A stretch of DNA of 64,000 bases, from assembly GCA_013347225.1 (NCBI GenBank), contig CP054595.1, positions 248,001-312,000 of the forward strand, read 5' to 3'. The notes under the pieces are model-generated. The model ran no database searches. It had not been told where the DNA came from and was given only the letters and a program-made list of their open reading frames with translations. Within the stretch, counting starts at the first letter, position 1; each line of letters begins with the position of its first letter. Shown piece after piece: positions 17,686 through 26,632 of the stretch. The position numbers were made by a program, and so were the translations under genes. The stretch is from Candidatus Accumulibacter similis (GTDB lineage Bacteria; Pseudomonadota; Gammaproteobacteria; Burkholderiales; Rhodocyclaceae).

Positions 17686-19221
17686 TCAACCAACCCGCTC
17701 CCGACGAAAGCGGGCGATCTCGAAATCGCCACCGCTCTCCTCGACCTCCAGCGGCACGAGCACGCTGAGCCCGCCATCGAGGTTCAGGTCGAGGTTTTCG
17801 CGGACCTGGAAACCGCCCAGCGGCAGAAGAATGCGCAGCACGTCGGCGGCGGCGCCGTGTTCGTCATAGAGGCAGATGCCGGGGATGGCGACCGCGGCTG
17901 CGAAGCCGCTGCGCCGTGGCCGCAGGTCGACGCTCCTTGCTCGCCGCGACAGGACCTGCACGCCAACGGTGGCAACACCACCCGGCAATGCACCCAGTCG
18001 CCTGACAACGCCGAGAAGCCAGTTGTCGCTCCCCTCCGCCTGCATGCAGAGCAGGGCGCCCAGCCGCACCCGGCCCTCCGACGAACCGTCGAGGAGAGCA
18101 CGGAAGCCACCGAGACTGATGTTGTCCACCAGCCACTGCTGCCGCGCGGGATCCCCCTGCAACTGCAGCGTCGCCCCCGCGAAGACCATGTAGCACTGCT
18201 CGAAACCCTCGAGCACGGTCATCTGCGTCCTGATGGGGTGTCGCCGATGCTCTCTCTGTGGTGGTTGCTGGGCCCAGTAGGGACGCAGGTGCCGCAACAC
18301 CGTGAGCACCAGCTTCGGCGGGTATTCGCCGCCCAGGTTGAGGTCCGCCGGCAGATCTCCATGCTCGAGGCGGTGGGTCAGCTCGTTGAGTGCAGCCAAT
18401 GCCGGCACTGGCGAAAGATAGCGCAGGCTGGCGGCGACCGCCACCGGTCGCCTGGCCAGTCGTGTCGGCGGCTCGCCGCTGCCGGCGTCGACCCAATAGA
18501 CGCTGTCCGGGCGCGGCGCCGGGAAGAGGACGAAAGCGGGCAGGAAGTGGGCGATCAGTCGATCGGCGAGTTCGATCTGTTCCGGCAACAGTCCGTCCAT
18601 CGACGACAGGCAGAAGACCAGCGCGTGGGTGTACTGCTGCTGGACGTTGCTCAGACCATGCTGTCCCGGATAGAGCTGCACCGACTTCTGCGCGTAGCCC
18701 GCCTGTTCGGCTGCCAGGTAGCTCGCGCCCAGCGCCTGCCAGAGTTCCGGGCCGGCGGCGGCATAGCGGTAGGCGAGCCACTTGAGCTGACAGCGGCGGG
18801 CCGCGAGCAGACGTGCCTCAGCCAGGGGCAGGGACGCTTTCAGCGCGTCGCTGCCCTTCCTGCGTGGATCGAGTCGCGCGCGCGCCAGGCACAGCGAGTA
18901 ACTGGCAGCAACTTCGTTCCAGAATCCGTGGCAGCGGGTCCAGATGCGGCTCTTCTCGGCTGGCGACAGGTGCCGTGACTGGATGTAGTCCCGCGCCAGA
19001 CGACGCAGATGCGGCTGTGCAGCCTCATCGAGCCGGCGCAGGACATCGAAATAGTGATCGACACGGAAGTTGCGGGCATGCTTGAGCGACTCGAACCAGC
19101 TCGTCACTTCGTCAACGGCGTTGCCCGGGCGCTCGACCAGGAGCTCGGCAACGATCCGCTTCAACTCCTTGCCATCAGCCAGCGGATGGTCGGGACGCTG
19201 CGGGAACAGGTTCAGAATCAT
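17686..19221 (-). CDS. Uncharacterised protein with a C-terminal PilZ domain
   Basis: A soluble protein of about 511 residues with no assigned function. The N-terminal 300 residues are helical and resemble no enzyme I recognise. Near residues 326-331 there is a basic RRHPIR motif and at 366-372 DNISLGG, which match the RxxxR and (D/N)xSxxG motifs by which PilZ domains bind cyclic-di-GMP. A role as a c-di-GMP effector is therefore likely. Start options are ATG 19221 (used), 19275 and 19314; none has a strong ribosome site. Divergent from thyA and convergent with mogA. Confidence 0.7.
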   Translation of the reverse strand: MILNLFPQRPDHPLADGKELKRIVAELLVERPGNAVDEVTSWFESLKHARNFRVDHYFDVLRRLDEAAQPHLRRLARDYIQSRHLSPAEKSRIWTRCHGFWNEVAASYSLCLARARLDPRRKGSDALKASLPLAEARLLAARRCQLKWLAYRYAAAGPELWQALGASYLAAEQAGYAQKSVQLYPGQHGLSNVQQQYTHALVFCLSSMDGLLPEQIELADRLIAHFLPAFVLFPAPRPDSVYWVDAGSGEPPTRLARRPVAVAASLRYLSPVPALAALNELTHRLEHGDLPADLNLGGEYPPKLVLTVLRHLRPYWAQQPPQREHRRHPIRTQMTVLEGFEQCYMVFAGATLQLQGDPARQQWLVDNISLGGFRALLDGSSEGRVRLGALLCMQAEGSDNWLLGVVRRLGALPGGVATVGVQVLSRRARSVDLRPRRSGFAAAVAIPGICLYDEHGAAADVLRILLPLGGFQVRENLDLNLDGGLSVLVPLEVEESGGDFEIARFRRERVG

Positions 19222-19390
19222 CGGTAAGCCGGCCTCGTCACGGGTCGCCAAATGCAGGCGGCAATTGTAATGCATGCTGACGATCAGCGCCTCGACCACA
19301 GCCACAAACCGCAACAGGCCACTGCCAGGTGGCGAGCCGACGCCGCACTATGGCTTACAATGGCGGCTGGCGCATCGGCTGGCACACGGG

Positions 19391-20212
19391 ATGAAGCAGT
19401 ATCTGGATCTGATGCAGCACGTTCTGGACAATGGTTGCGTCAAGGGCGACCGCACGGGCACCGGGACGCGGTCGGTGTTCGGCTGGCAGATGCGTTTTGC
19501 GCTCGACGCCGGCTTCCCCCTCCTGACCACCAAGAGACTGCACCTGCGCTCGATCGTCCACGAGCTGCTGTGGTTTCTGCGCGGCGAGACGAACATCCGC
19601 TACCTGCAGGAGAACGGCGTGCGGATCTGGGACGAGTGGGCCGACGCGAGCGGTGATCTCGGACCCGTCTACGGCCATCAGTGGCGTCATTGGCAGACTG
19701 CCGACGGCCGGCAGATCGACCAGATGGCGCAACTCGTCGACGGGCTCAGGCACCAGCCCGACTCGCGGCGCCACCTGGTCACCGCCTGGAACCCGGGAGA
19801 CGTCGAACGGATGGCGCTGCCGCCCTGCCATGCGTTCTTTCAGCTCTACGTGGCTCCGCCGCAGGCTGACGACGCCGACCAGCGACCCCGGCTGTCGTGT
19901 CAGTTGTACCAGCGCAGCGCCGACATCTTTCTCGGTGTCCCCTTCAACATCGCCTCCTACGCTCTCCTGACACTGATGCTGGCACAGGTCTGCTGCTATC
20001 GCCCGGGCGACTTCGTGCACACCTTCGGCGATGCGCACCTCTACAGCAACCATTTCGAACAGGCACGGCTGCAACTGGCGCGCGAGCCACGCAGCCTGCC
20101 GCGGATGCGGCTGAACCCGGCGGTCTGCGATCTTTTCGGCTTCCGCTTCGAGGATTTCGAACTCGAGGACTATGATCCGCATCCGCACATTGCGGCACCG
20201 GTTGCAGTTTAG
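19391..20212 (+). CDS. thyA: Thymidylate synthase ThyA
   Basis: Methylates dUMP to dTMP with methylene-tetrahydrofolate, 273 residues, cytoplasmic. The catalytic cysteine is Cys146 ([13 protein letters not shown]), the phosphate-binding arginines are in [13 protein letters not shown], and [20 protein letters not shown] is fully conserved. A short insertion after YVAPP is seen in many betaproteobacteria. The ATG at 19391 gives the standard [15 protein letters not shown] start; a longer in-frame opening upstream is not conserved. A TACAAT at 19356-19361 could be the -10 box. folA follows after 9 bases and recycles the dihydrofolate this enzyme makes. Confidence 0.96.
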   Translation: MKQYLDLMQHVLDNGCVKGDRTGTGTRSVFGWQMRFALDAGFPLLTTKRLHLRSIVHELLWFLRGETNIRYLQENGVRIWDEWADASGDLGPVYGHQWRHWQTADGRQIDQMAQLVDGLRHQPDSRRHLVTAWNPGDVERMALPPCHAFFQLYVAPPQADDADQRPRLSCQLYQRSADIFLGVPFNIASYALLTLMLAQVCCYRPGDFVHTFGDAHLYSNHFEQARLQLAREPRSLPRMRLNPAVCDLFGFRFEDFELEDYDPHPHIAAPVAV

Positions 20213-20221
20213 ATCCCCGGG

Positions 20222-20761
20222 ATGATCTCGCTGATTGCCGTCGTGTCGAGAAACCTGGTGATCGGCAGGAACCAGCGGCTGCTCTGGCGTCTGCCTGAAG
20301 ACCTGCGTCATTTTCGGGCGACGACCGGCGGCAAACCGGTGATCATGGGCAGGAAGACCTGGGAATCGCTACCCGAGGCCTTCCGTCCCCTGCCCGGCCG
20401 GCACAACATCGTCGTCAGCCGGAATCCGCGGTACCACCCGCACGGTGCCAGCCGGGCGGCCTCGATCGAAGAGGCACTGCGCATCGCGGGCGACGCTGGC
20501 GAGGTGTTCGTCATCGGTGGCGCAGAGCTGTATCGGCAGACCCTGCCGATGGCGGAGCGTCTCTACCTGACCGAGGTCGCCGCCGAAGCCAGCGGCGATG
20601 CCTTTTTTCCCGCGCTGCCTCGCGGGCAATGGCAAGAGGTTTCGCGCCGCGCCGGCCGGGTAGGTTCGCCGCTTGCCGCCGCGGACTGCACCACACCCGA
20701 TTTCGACTTCGTCGTCTACGAGCGAGCGCGCCTGCAACCGGCGCTGCCACCGGCGCAATGA
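20222..20761 (+). CDS. folA: Dihydrofolate reductase FolA
   Basis: Reduces dihydrofolate to tetrahydrofolate with NADPH, 179 residues. The active-site acid is Asp27 (WRLPEDLRHFR); NADPH-binding motifs are MGRKTWESLP and VFVIGGAELYRQTL. It lies directly behind thyA, with which it shares the folate cycle, and is probably cotranscribed. Confidence 0.95.
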   Translation: MISLIAVVSRNLVIGRNQRLLWRLPEDLRHFRATTGGKPVIMGRKTWESLPEAFRPLPGRHNIVVSRNPRYHPHGASRAASIEEALRIAGDAGEVFVIGGAELYRQTLPMAERLYLTEVAAEASGDAFFPALPRGQWQEVSRRAGRVGSPLAAADCTTPDFDFVVYERARLQPALPPAQ

Positions 20762-20849
20762 GCCATCGTGGCGGTCGCGGGGGGTGATTGCCAGGCCGAC
20801 GGCAGGCAGGATAGCATGCGCACATCCTCCATCATGAAGCCCGCAGCAA

Positions 20850-21287
20850 ATGGCCGACACCCTGCATCGCTTCCTCGCCGCGCCCGACGGTGCGGCAAAG
20901 GTCATGGCACACGCGCAACTGTTGCTGCGGCTGGACGAAATCTTCAGGAGGGTCGCGCCGGCGCACCTCGTGCCGGCGAGCGCCGTGGCGAACTTCAAGT
21001 CGGGCATCCTGGTCATTCACGCGCACAACGGTGCGGTGGCGGCAAAACTGCGGCAGATCGCCCCGACCTTGGCGAACGAGCTCACGCAGCGGGGTATCGA
21101 GTGTCGCGGCCTGCAGATCCGGGTGCATGCCGTGCAGGCCCGCACGCCGGCCAGGCATCCGCAACCCAGCAGGCCGCTCACCGCCGGAAGTTGCGAGCGG
21201 CTGGCAGCACTGCGCGAATCGCTGCCCGCATCGCCGCTGCGGCAGGCGGTCGAGCGTCTTTTGGCGCGTTCGGCTAGACAGGAATGA
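20850..21287 (+). CDS. dciA: DciA-like protein (DUF721)
   Basis: A 145-residue protein of the DUF721 family. Members called DciA help load the replicative helicase DnaB in most bacteria without phage-type DnaC. The family core (LLLRLDEIFRRVAPAHLVPASAVANFKSGILVIHAHNGAVAAKLRQIAPTL) spans residues 25-75; the rest is basic and likely flexible. It follows folA by 88 bases and its last 14 bases overlap the convergent small membrane gene. Function is inferred from the family only. Confidence 0.8.
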   Translation: MADTLHRFLAAPDGAAKVMAHAQLLLRLDEIFRRVAPAHLVPASAVANFKSGILVIHAHNGAVAAKLRQIAPTLANELTQRGIECRGLQIRVHAVQARTPARHPQPSRPLTAGSCERLAALRESLPASPLRQAVERLLARSARQE

Positions 21288-21462
21288 CGGCGACGCGTTC
21301 GATGATCATCAGCGAGAAGACCAGCAGCGCGACGATCAGCGAATAGCGAAAGAGTCGCCAGGCAAAGTTCAGATAGCGCCTGTCGCGGGTGAAGGCGAAG
21401 AGCACGACCCCGGCGGCCACTGCCAGCACCGTCAGAACGGCGAGCAGGCGCAGCAGCCACAT
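21274..21462 (-). CDS. Small two-helix membrane protein
   Basis: A 62-residue protein with two membrane helices (residues about 3-23 and 38-57) joined by a basic loop, TRDRRYLNFAWRLFR. I do not know its function. Strong hydrophobic pattern, codon use like its neighbours and position directly after lpxC on the same strand (4-base gap) support it as a real gene. Its 3' end overlaps the 3' end of dciA on the other strand by 14 bases. Confidence 0.62.
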   Translation of the reverse strand: MWLLRLLAVLTVLAVAAGVVLFAFTRDRRYLNFAWRLFRYSLIVALLVFSLMIIERVAVIPV

Positions 21463-21466
21463 CGGC

Positions 21467-22396
21467 TCAGAAAGCCGGCGATGCCAACCAGCGCGCTACG
21501 GCCTGCGGCGCCAGGTCACTGTCCTCGAAACTGACGAATTCCCATGCCTCCGGGCTGGCCAACAGCCGGCGGGCAAGCTGGTTGTTCAACGCATGGCCCG
21601 ACTTGTGCGCACTGAAGGTCGCCAGCAACGGGTGGCCGAGCAGGTACAGGTCGCCGATCGCGTCGAGTACCTTGTGTTTGACGAACTCGTCGCTGTAGCG
21701 CAGGCCATCGGCGTTGAGCACGCGGTACTCGTCGAGGACGACGGCGTTGTCGAGCCCACCCCCTTGCGCCAGACCATTCTCGTGCAACCACTCGACTTCC
21801 TGCATGAAACCGAAGGTGCGCGCGCGCGCCACCTCTCGCACATAGGAATTCGCTGCAAAATCAAAGCTCACCTGCTGCCCCGTGCGGTCAATCGCGGGGT
21901 GATTGAAACCGATCGAGAACGACAGGCGAAAGCCGTCATGGGGATCGAGCCGGGCCCACTTGGCGCCCGCCGGGTCGTCCTCGCGCACTTCGACCGGGCT
22001 CTTGATGCGGATGAACCGCTTGGCCACCGGCTGTTCCTCGATGCCCACCGACTGAATTAGGAAGACGAAGGGCGACGCCGAACCGTCAAGGATCGGCAGC
22101 TCGGCAGCATCGACGTCGACGAAGGCGTTGTCGACCCCGAGGCCGGCGAACGCCGACATCAGGTGCTCGATCGTACCGACCTTGACGCCGGCGCGCTCGA
22201 CGCACGAACACATGCGGGTGTCGGTGACCAGCAATGCCGATGCGGGCAGCTCAACCGGCGGCTCGAGATCGACGCGACGAAAGACAATGCCGGTTCCCGG
22301 CGCCGCCGGACGCAGGCTCATGTTCACCTTGACACCGGAATGGAGGCCGACACCAGCCGCGCTGACAACTGCCTTGAGTGTGCGTTGCTTCAACAT
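21467..22396 (-). CDS. lpxC: UDP-3-O-acyl-N-acetylglucosamine deacetylase LpxC
   Basis: Zinc enzyme for the first committed step of lipid A synthesis, 309 residues. Zinc ligands are in TIEHLMSA and [10 protein letters not shown]; the catalytic histidine is in [12 protein letters not shown]. The start [21 protein letters not shown] is the family standard. It ends the division and wall cluster, 95 bases after ftsZ, as in many proteobacteria. It has its own probable promoter inside the ftsZ terminator. Confidence 0.97.
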   Translation of the reverse strand: MLKQRTLKAVVSAAGVGLHSGVKVNMSLRPAAPGTGIVFRRVDLEPPVELPASALLVTDTRMCSCVERAGVKVGTIEHLMSAFAGLGVDNAFVDVDAAELPILDGSASPFVFLIQSVGIEEQPVAKRFIRIKSPVEVREDDPAGAKWARLDPHDGFRLSFSIGFNHPAIDRTGQQVSFDFAANSYVREVARARTFGFMQEVEWLHENGLAQGGGLDNAVVLDEYRVLNADGLRYSDEFVKHKVLDAIGDLYLLGHPLLATFSAHKSGHALNNQLARRLLASPEAWEFVSFEDSDLAPQAVARWLASPAF

Positions 22397-22403
22397 GTGT
22401 CTG

Positions 22404-22466
22404 AAAAAAAGAGGGAATCGGCGGATTCTAGCACAGGCTGGGTGGCCCGAACAGACGCCGATTCCC
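22404..22466 (-). terminator. ftsZ terminator-like inverted repeat
   Basis: On the minus strand GGGAATCGGCG (22466-22456) pairs perfectly with CGCCGATTCCC (22423-22413), followed by a run of seven T (22410-22404). The 32-base loop is long for an intrinsic terminator, so termination may be partial. The loop carries the lpxC -10 box. Confidence 0.6.
22425..22430 (-). promoter_or_regulatory. Putative lpxC -10 box
   Basis: TAGAAT on the minus strand, a 5/6 match to TATAAT, about 30 bases before the lpxC start. There is no good -35 hexamer (TGTTCG at 17 bases spacing). A promoter just upstream of lpxC is common in this gene order. Confidence 0.45.
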
Positions 22467-22491
22467 GCAGAGGAGTGGTTGGGGTTCCGGC

Positions 22492-23658
22492 TCAGTCGGC
22501 CTGCTTGCGCAGAAAGGCCGGGATATCGTAACGGTCCACACCGCTGTTGGCCAGCGCTTCGACGGTCGCGCTGCGGCCCTTGCGGACGATCGCCGGCACC
22601 TGATCAAGCGAGGCGTAGTCGATTGCGCCGGCGCCGAACGGTCCGTCGGTCCCGGTGGCCTGGCGGTCGATGTTGCGAATCACCTCGAAGGGCCGTTGCT
22701 TTGCCTGCGCCTGGCCGAGGCCGGTGGCCACCACGGTGACACGAATCTCCTCGCCCATCTGCTCGTCGTAGACGGCGCCGAAGATGATGTGCGCGTCGTC
22801 GGCGGCAAAAGCTCGGACGGTGTTCATCACTTCGTTTACTTCCCTCATCTTCAGCGACCGGGAGGCCGTGATATTGACCAGCACCCCCTTGGCACCAGAG
22901 AGGTTCACACCCTCGAGGAGCGGGGACGAAACCGCGCGCTCGGCAGCGATTCGCGCCCGGTCAACACCGGCAGCGTTGGCCGAGCCCATCATCGCCATTC
23001 CCATCTCGCCCATGACCGTCCGCACGTCCTCGAAGTCGACGTTCACCAGGCCGGGGAAGTTGATGATTTCGGCAATGCCGCCGACCGCGTTGCGCAGCAC
23101 GTTGTCGGCCGCACGGAAGGCTTCATCCATCGAGACGTCTTCACCGAGCACGTCCATCAGCCGGTCGTTCAGGATGACGATCAGCGAGTCCACGTGTTTC
23201 TGCAGCTCGGAAATCCCGACCTCGGCCACTTTCAGCCGCTTGCCCTCGAAGGCGAACGGCTTGGTGACGACGGCAACGGTCAGCACGCCAAGCTCACGCG
23301 CCACCTCGGCAACGATCGGCGCGGCGCCGGTACCCGTGCCGCCGCCCATGCCAGCGGTGATGAACACCATGTGCGCACCCTGCAGCGAAGCGGCAATCGC
23401 TTCTCTCTCCTCGATCGCCGCACTCTTGCCGGCCTCCGGCTTGGCGCCAGCGCCGAGACCGGTCTTGCCGAGCTGCAGCTTCTGCAGGGCAATGCTGCGG
23501 GCAAGCGCCTGCGAGTCGGTGTTGGCGGTGATGAAATCCACCCCGTTGACACCCTCGCGGATCATGTGGTCGACGGCGTTGCCGCCGGCGCCACCGATGC
23601 CGATCACCTTGATCACGGTATCCCGCTCGCTCTGTTCCTTCTCGATGATTTCAAACAT
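22492..23658 (-). CDS. ftsZ: Cell division protein FtsZ
   Basis: Tubulin-like GTPase that forms the division ring, 388 residues. The tubulin signature GGGTGTG is present ([11 protein letters not shown]), the T7 synergy loop is [11 protein letters not shown], and the protein ends with the conserved tail [11 protein letters not shown] that docks FtsA and ZipA-type partners. I chose ATG 23658, which follows GAGGAGG; a start 30 bases upstream is in frame but weaker. It lies 64 bases behind ftsA. Confidence 0.98.
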   Translation of the reverse strand: MFEIIEKEQSERDTVIKVIGIGGAGGNAVDHMIREGVNGVDFITANTDSQALARSIALQKLQLGKTGLGAGAKPEAGKSAAIEEREAIAASLQGAHMVFITAGMGGGTGTGAAPIVAEVARELGVLTVAVVTKPFAFEGKRLKVAEVGISELQKHVDSLIVILNDRLMDVLGEDVSMDEAFRAADNVLRNAVGGIAEIINFPGLVNVDFEDVRTVMGEMGMAMMGSANAAGVDRARIAAERAVSSPLLEGVNLSGAKGVLVNITASRSLKMREVNEVMNTVRAFAADDAHIIFGAVYDEQMGEEIRVTVVATGLGQAQAKQRPFEVIRNIDRQATGTDGPFGAGAIDYASLDQVPAIVRKGRSATVEALANSGVDRYDIPAFLRKQAD

Positions 23659-23722
23659 TGTCGCCTCCTCTGCAAAAAGATTCACCAAAACCAGGAAATG
23701 CCTCTCGTCATCGCTGACAGGC

Positions 23723-24952
23723 TTAGAAGTTCTTTTCGAACCACGACTTCATACGACCAAACACCTGCTTGACATCGCGCGTCTCGCGCACCTTGAGGCC
23801 GCGCTTGCGCTGCGTGTGGGCCTCGAGCAACAAGCCGCAGGCAGTCGCGAAACGCGGGCTCTGAACCACGTCGGCGAGCGCCCCCTGATACTTCGGCACG
23901 CCCAGCCGCACCGGCATGTGGAAGATCTCCTCGCCCAGTTCGATCATCCCCGGCATGACCGAAGCGCCACCGGTGAGGACGATTCCCGATGACAGGACAT
24001 CCTCGAACCCCGAACGCCGCAGTTCCGCCTGAATGAGTTCATAGAGTTCCTCCACCCGCGGCTGGATGACGTCGGCCAGCGCGCGTCGCGACAGCTTGCG
24101 CGAGGGACGGTCGTCCACACCGGCGACGTCGAGGACGTCCTCCGGATCGGCAAGATGCGCCAGCGCGCAACCGTACTTGCGCTTGATGTCTTCGGCCTCA
24201 CGCGTCGGTGTGCGCAGCGCCATGGCGATGTCGTTGGTCACCTGGTCGCCGGCAATCGGAATCACCGAGGTGTGGCGGATCGCTCCCTGTGTCCACACCG
24301 CCAGATCGGTCGTGCCGCCACCGATGTCGATCAGGCAGATGCCGAGATCCTTCTCGTCATCCGAAAGCACCGCGCAACTCGAAGCCAGGGGTTGCAGGAC
24401 CAGATCATTGACCTCGAGACCGCAGCGGCGTACGCACTTGACGATGTTCTGGGCCGCGGAAACGGCGCCGGTGACGATATGCACCTTGACTTCGAGGCGG
24501 AAGCCGCTCATGCCGATCGGCTCGCGAATGCCGTCCTGGTCGTCGATGATGAACTCCTGCGTCAGGATGTGGAGGATCTCCTGGTCGGCCGGGATCGGCA
24601 TCGCCCGTGCCGTCTCGATGACGCGCTCGACATCCATCGGCGTGACTTCCTTGTCCTTGATCGCCACCATGCCGTTCGAGTTGAAGCTGCGGATGTGGCT
24701 GCCGGCGATTCCGGTGTAGACGTCGCGCACCTTGCAGTCGGCCATCAGCTCGACTTCCTGCAGGACGCGCGAGATCGTGGCAACGGTCTCCTCGATGTTG
24801 ACGACGACGCCCTTCTTCAGGCCTCGCGATTCCTGCGAGCCCATGCCGATGACGTTGAGCCGCCCTTCGGGAGTGAGCTCGGCAACCAGAGCAACAATCT
24901 TCGACGTGCCAATGTCGAGTCCAACGATCAGATCCTTGCTATCCCTGCTCAT
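23723..24952 (-). CDS. ftsA: Cell division protein FtsA
   Basis: Actin-like ATPase that tethers FtsZ to the membrane, 409 residues. It has the actin fold motifs (IVGLDIGTSKIVALVAE, GICLIDIGGGTTDLAVW, GIVLTGGASVMPGM) and ends in the amphipathic helix GRMKSWFEKNF that inserts in the membrane. It overlaps ftsQ by 4 bases and precedes ftsZ. Confidence 0.97.
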   Translation of the reverse strand: MSRDSKDLIVGLDIGTSKIVALVAELTPEGRLNVIGMGSQESRGLKKGVVVNIEETVATISRVLQEVELMADCKVRDVYTGIAGSHIRSFNSNGMVAIKDKEVTPMDVERVIETARAMPIPADQEILHILTQEFIIDDQDGIREPIGMSGFRLEVKVHIVTGAVSAAQNIVKCVRRCGLEVNDLVLQPLASSCAVLSDDEKDLGICLIDIGGGTTDLAVWTQGAIRHTSVIPIAGDQVTNDIAMALRTPTREAEDIKRKYGCALAHLADPEDVLDVAGVDDRPSRKLSRRALADVIQPRVEELYELIQAELRRSGFEDVLSSGIVLTGGASVMPGMIELGEEIFHMPVRLGVPKYQGALADVVQSPRFATACGLLLEAHTQRKRGLKVRETRDVKQVFGRMKSWFEKNF

Positions 24953-25701
24953 TTCTTTCCTTTGACTTCTTGAACCGCACTGGCGGTGAAGCGCAGTGCG
25001 AAACCGTTTGGATACCGCATGTCCACCGCGACTGGCCGCCCGTGCTGGGCATCCGGCATTTTCGGGTAGTACTCGACGAAGCGTTGCAGGCGCATGCGAA
25101 TCGGCGCCTTGGCCTGTTCGCGGCCCAGTTCAACCAGCATCCCGTCCTCCAGCTTGACCGCCCAGGCCAGGCGCGGCGACAGGCTCAGCTGCGCGGGCCG
25201 CAGGCTGGCCGGTCTGAGCAGCTCGGCGAACTCGCCATGGCGACGCAGGACCTCGCGCGAGGAACCGCTCGGTCCACTGAGCCGGGGAAGCCGCTGGTCG
25301 TCTCGCAGCGAGGCGGCAAATACCTCGCCGAAGCTGTTGACCAGCTCGCCATGCCCGTCTCCCCAATGGGCCACGGCCTTCTGCTCCTCGACGCGCACTT
25401 CGATCCGCGATGGCCACCGGCGCCACAACTCGGCGCGGCGCACCCACGGCAGGTCCTCGAGTGCCCGCCGCAGCGCCTCGAGATCGACAGTGAAGAAGTT
25501 GCCGCGCAGGAGGTCGGACAGCGCTTCCTCCATCTCCTGCCGCTGCACGACCCGCAATTCGCCGATCACCTGCACTTCGGCAAGCGGGAACAGCCGCAGG
25601 CGCGACGAACCCCAGACGACCGCAGCCGCCAGCAGGGCTGCTCCACCTGCGAGAAAGAGCAGGTCGGCGATCGCTTTCAGCAGGTGTGGTTTGTGCCACA
25701 T
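24949..25701 (-). CDS. ftsQ: Cell division protein FtsQ
   Basis: Bitopic division protein of 250 residues that forms a complex with FtsL and FtsB. A short cytoplasmic start is followed by one membrane helix (residues about 13-32), the POTRA domain (FPLAEVQVIGELRVVQRQEM) and the FtsQ/DivIB domain (WVRRAELWRRWPSRIEVRVEEQKAVAHWG). It lies 3 bases after ddl and overlaps ftsA by 4 bases. Confidence 0.95.
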   Translation of the reverse strand: MWHKPHLLKAIADLLFLAGGAALLAAAVVWGSSRLRLFPLAEVQVIGELRVVQRQEMEEALSDLLRGNFFTVDLEALRRALEDLPWVRRAELWRRWPSRIEVRVEEQKAVAHWGDGHGELVNSFGEVFAASLRDDQRLPRLSGPSGSSREVLRRHGEFAELLRPASLRPAQLSLSPRLAWAVKLEDGMLVELGREQAKAPIRMRLQRFVEYYPKMPDAQHGRPVAVDMRYPNGFALRFTASAVQEVKGKK

Positions 25702-25704
25702 CGT

Positions 25705-26622
25705 TCATCCCAGGGTGGCGAGCGCGAGGACGCGGACCACCAGTTCATCGTAGCCGATACCGGCGGCGCGAGCCGCCATCGGCACCAGCGAATGGTCGGT
25801 CATTCCCGGCGAGGTGTTTACCTCGAGCAGATAGGCGCGACCACCGCAAGCCGCGTCCATCAGGAAGTCGACCCGCCCCCAGCCGCGACCGCCGAGCACA
25901 CGAAAGGCCTCCAGGGCCAGTGCCCGCAGTTCGACTTCGCGCTCCGCCGGCAGCCCGCAGGGGCAGCGATAGACCGTGTCGTCACGCAGGTACTTGGCCT
26001 CGTAATCGTAGAAGTCGGTGCCCGGCTCGATCTTGATGATCGGCAGCGCCTCATCGCCGAGGATCGCGGCCGTGTACTCGCCGCCGAGGATCGCCCGCTC
26101 GGCGAGCACCAGCGGGTCGTGGCGAGAGGCGGCTGCATGCGCTGCGCCCAGTTCGCCGGCCTGCGTGACCTTGGTTATGCCGATCGAAGAGCCTTCGCAG
26201 GCCGGCTTGACGAAGAGCGGCAGCCCGAGTGCCGCCTCGACCCCGGCGAAATCGCTGCCCGCTTCGAGAACCACATACTCCGGGATCGGCAGGCCTGCCG
26301 CCTGCCACAACAGCTTGCTGCGCCATTTGTCCATCCCCAGTGCCGAAGCCATCACCCCACTGCCGGTGTACGGGACGCCCATCAGTTCGAGCGCGCCCTG
26401 GATCGTTCCGTCCTCGCCGTGACGTCCGTGCAGCGCAATGAACGCGCGGTCGAAGGCGGCAAGTTCGTCGAGATGACGTGTCGCCGGGTCAAAGGCGTGG
26501 GCGTCGACTCCCTGACGCTGCAGCGCGGCGAGAACGCGCGCACCGCTGTTCAACGATACCTCCCGCTCGGCCGATCGGCCACCGAAGAGCACTGCAACCC
26601 TGCCGAAATCCTGGCGGCTCAT
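25705..26622 (-). CDS. ddl: D-alanine-D-alanine ligase
   Basis: ATP-grasp enzyme that makes the D-Ala-D-Ala dipeptide for peptidoglycan, 305 residues. Signature stretches are [17 protein letters not shown] at the N-terminus, [19 protein letters not shown] and [21 protein letters not shown] chose the second of two adjacent ATGs (26622), which sits 5 bases after GGAGG. It lies 10 bases after murC; in many relatives murB separates the two, but here it does not. Confidence 0.96.
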   Translation of the reverse strand: MSRQDFGRVAVLFGGRSAEREVSLNSGARVLAALQRQGVDAHAFDPATRHLDELAAFDRAFIALHGRHGEDGTIQGALELMGVPYTGSGVMASALGMDKWRSKLLWQAAGLPIPEYVVLEAGSDFAGVEAALGLPLFVKPACEGSSIGITKVTQAGELGAAHAAASRHDPLVLAERAILGGEYTAAILGDEALPIIKIEPGTDFYDYEAKYLRDDTVYRCPCGLPAEREVELRALALEAFRVLGGRGWGRVDFLMDAACGGRAYLLEVNTSPGMTDHSLVPMAARAAGIGYDELVVRVLALATLG

Positions 26623-26632
26623 CATTCCCTCC

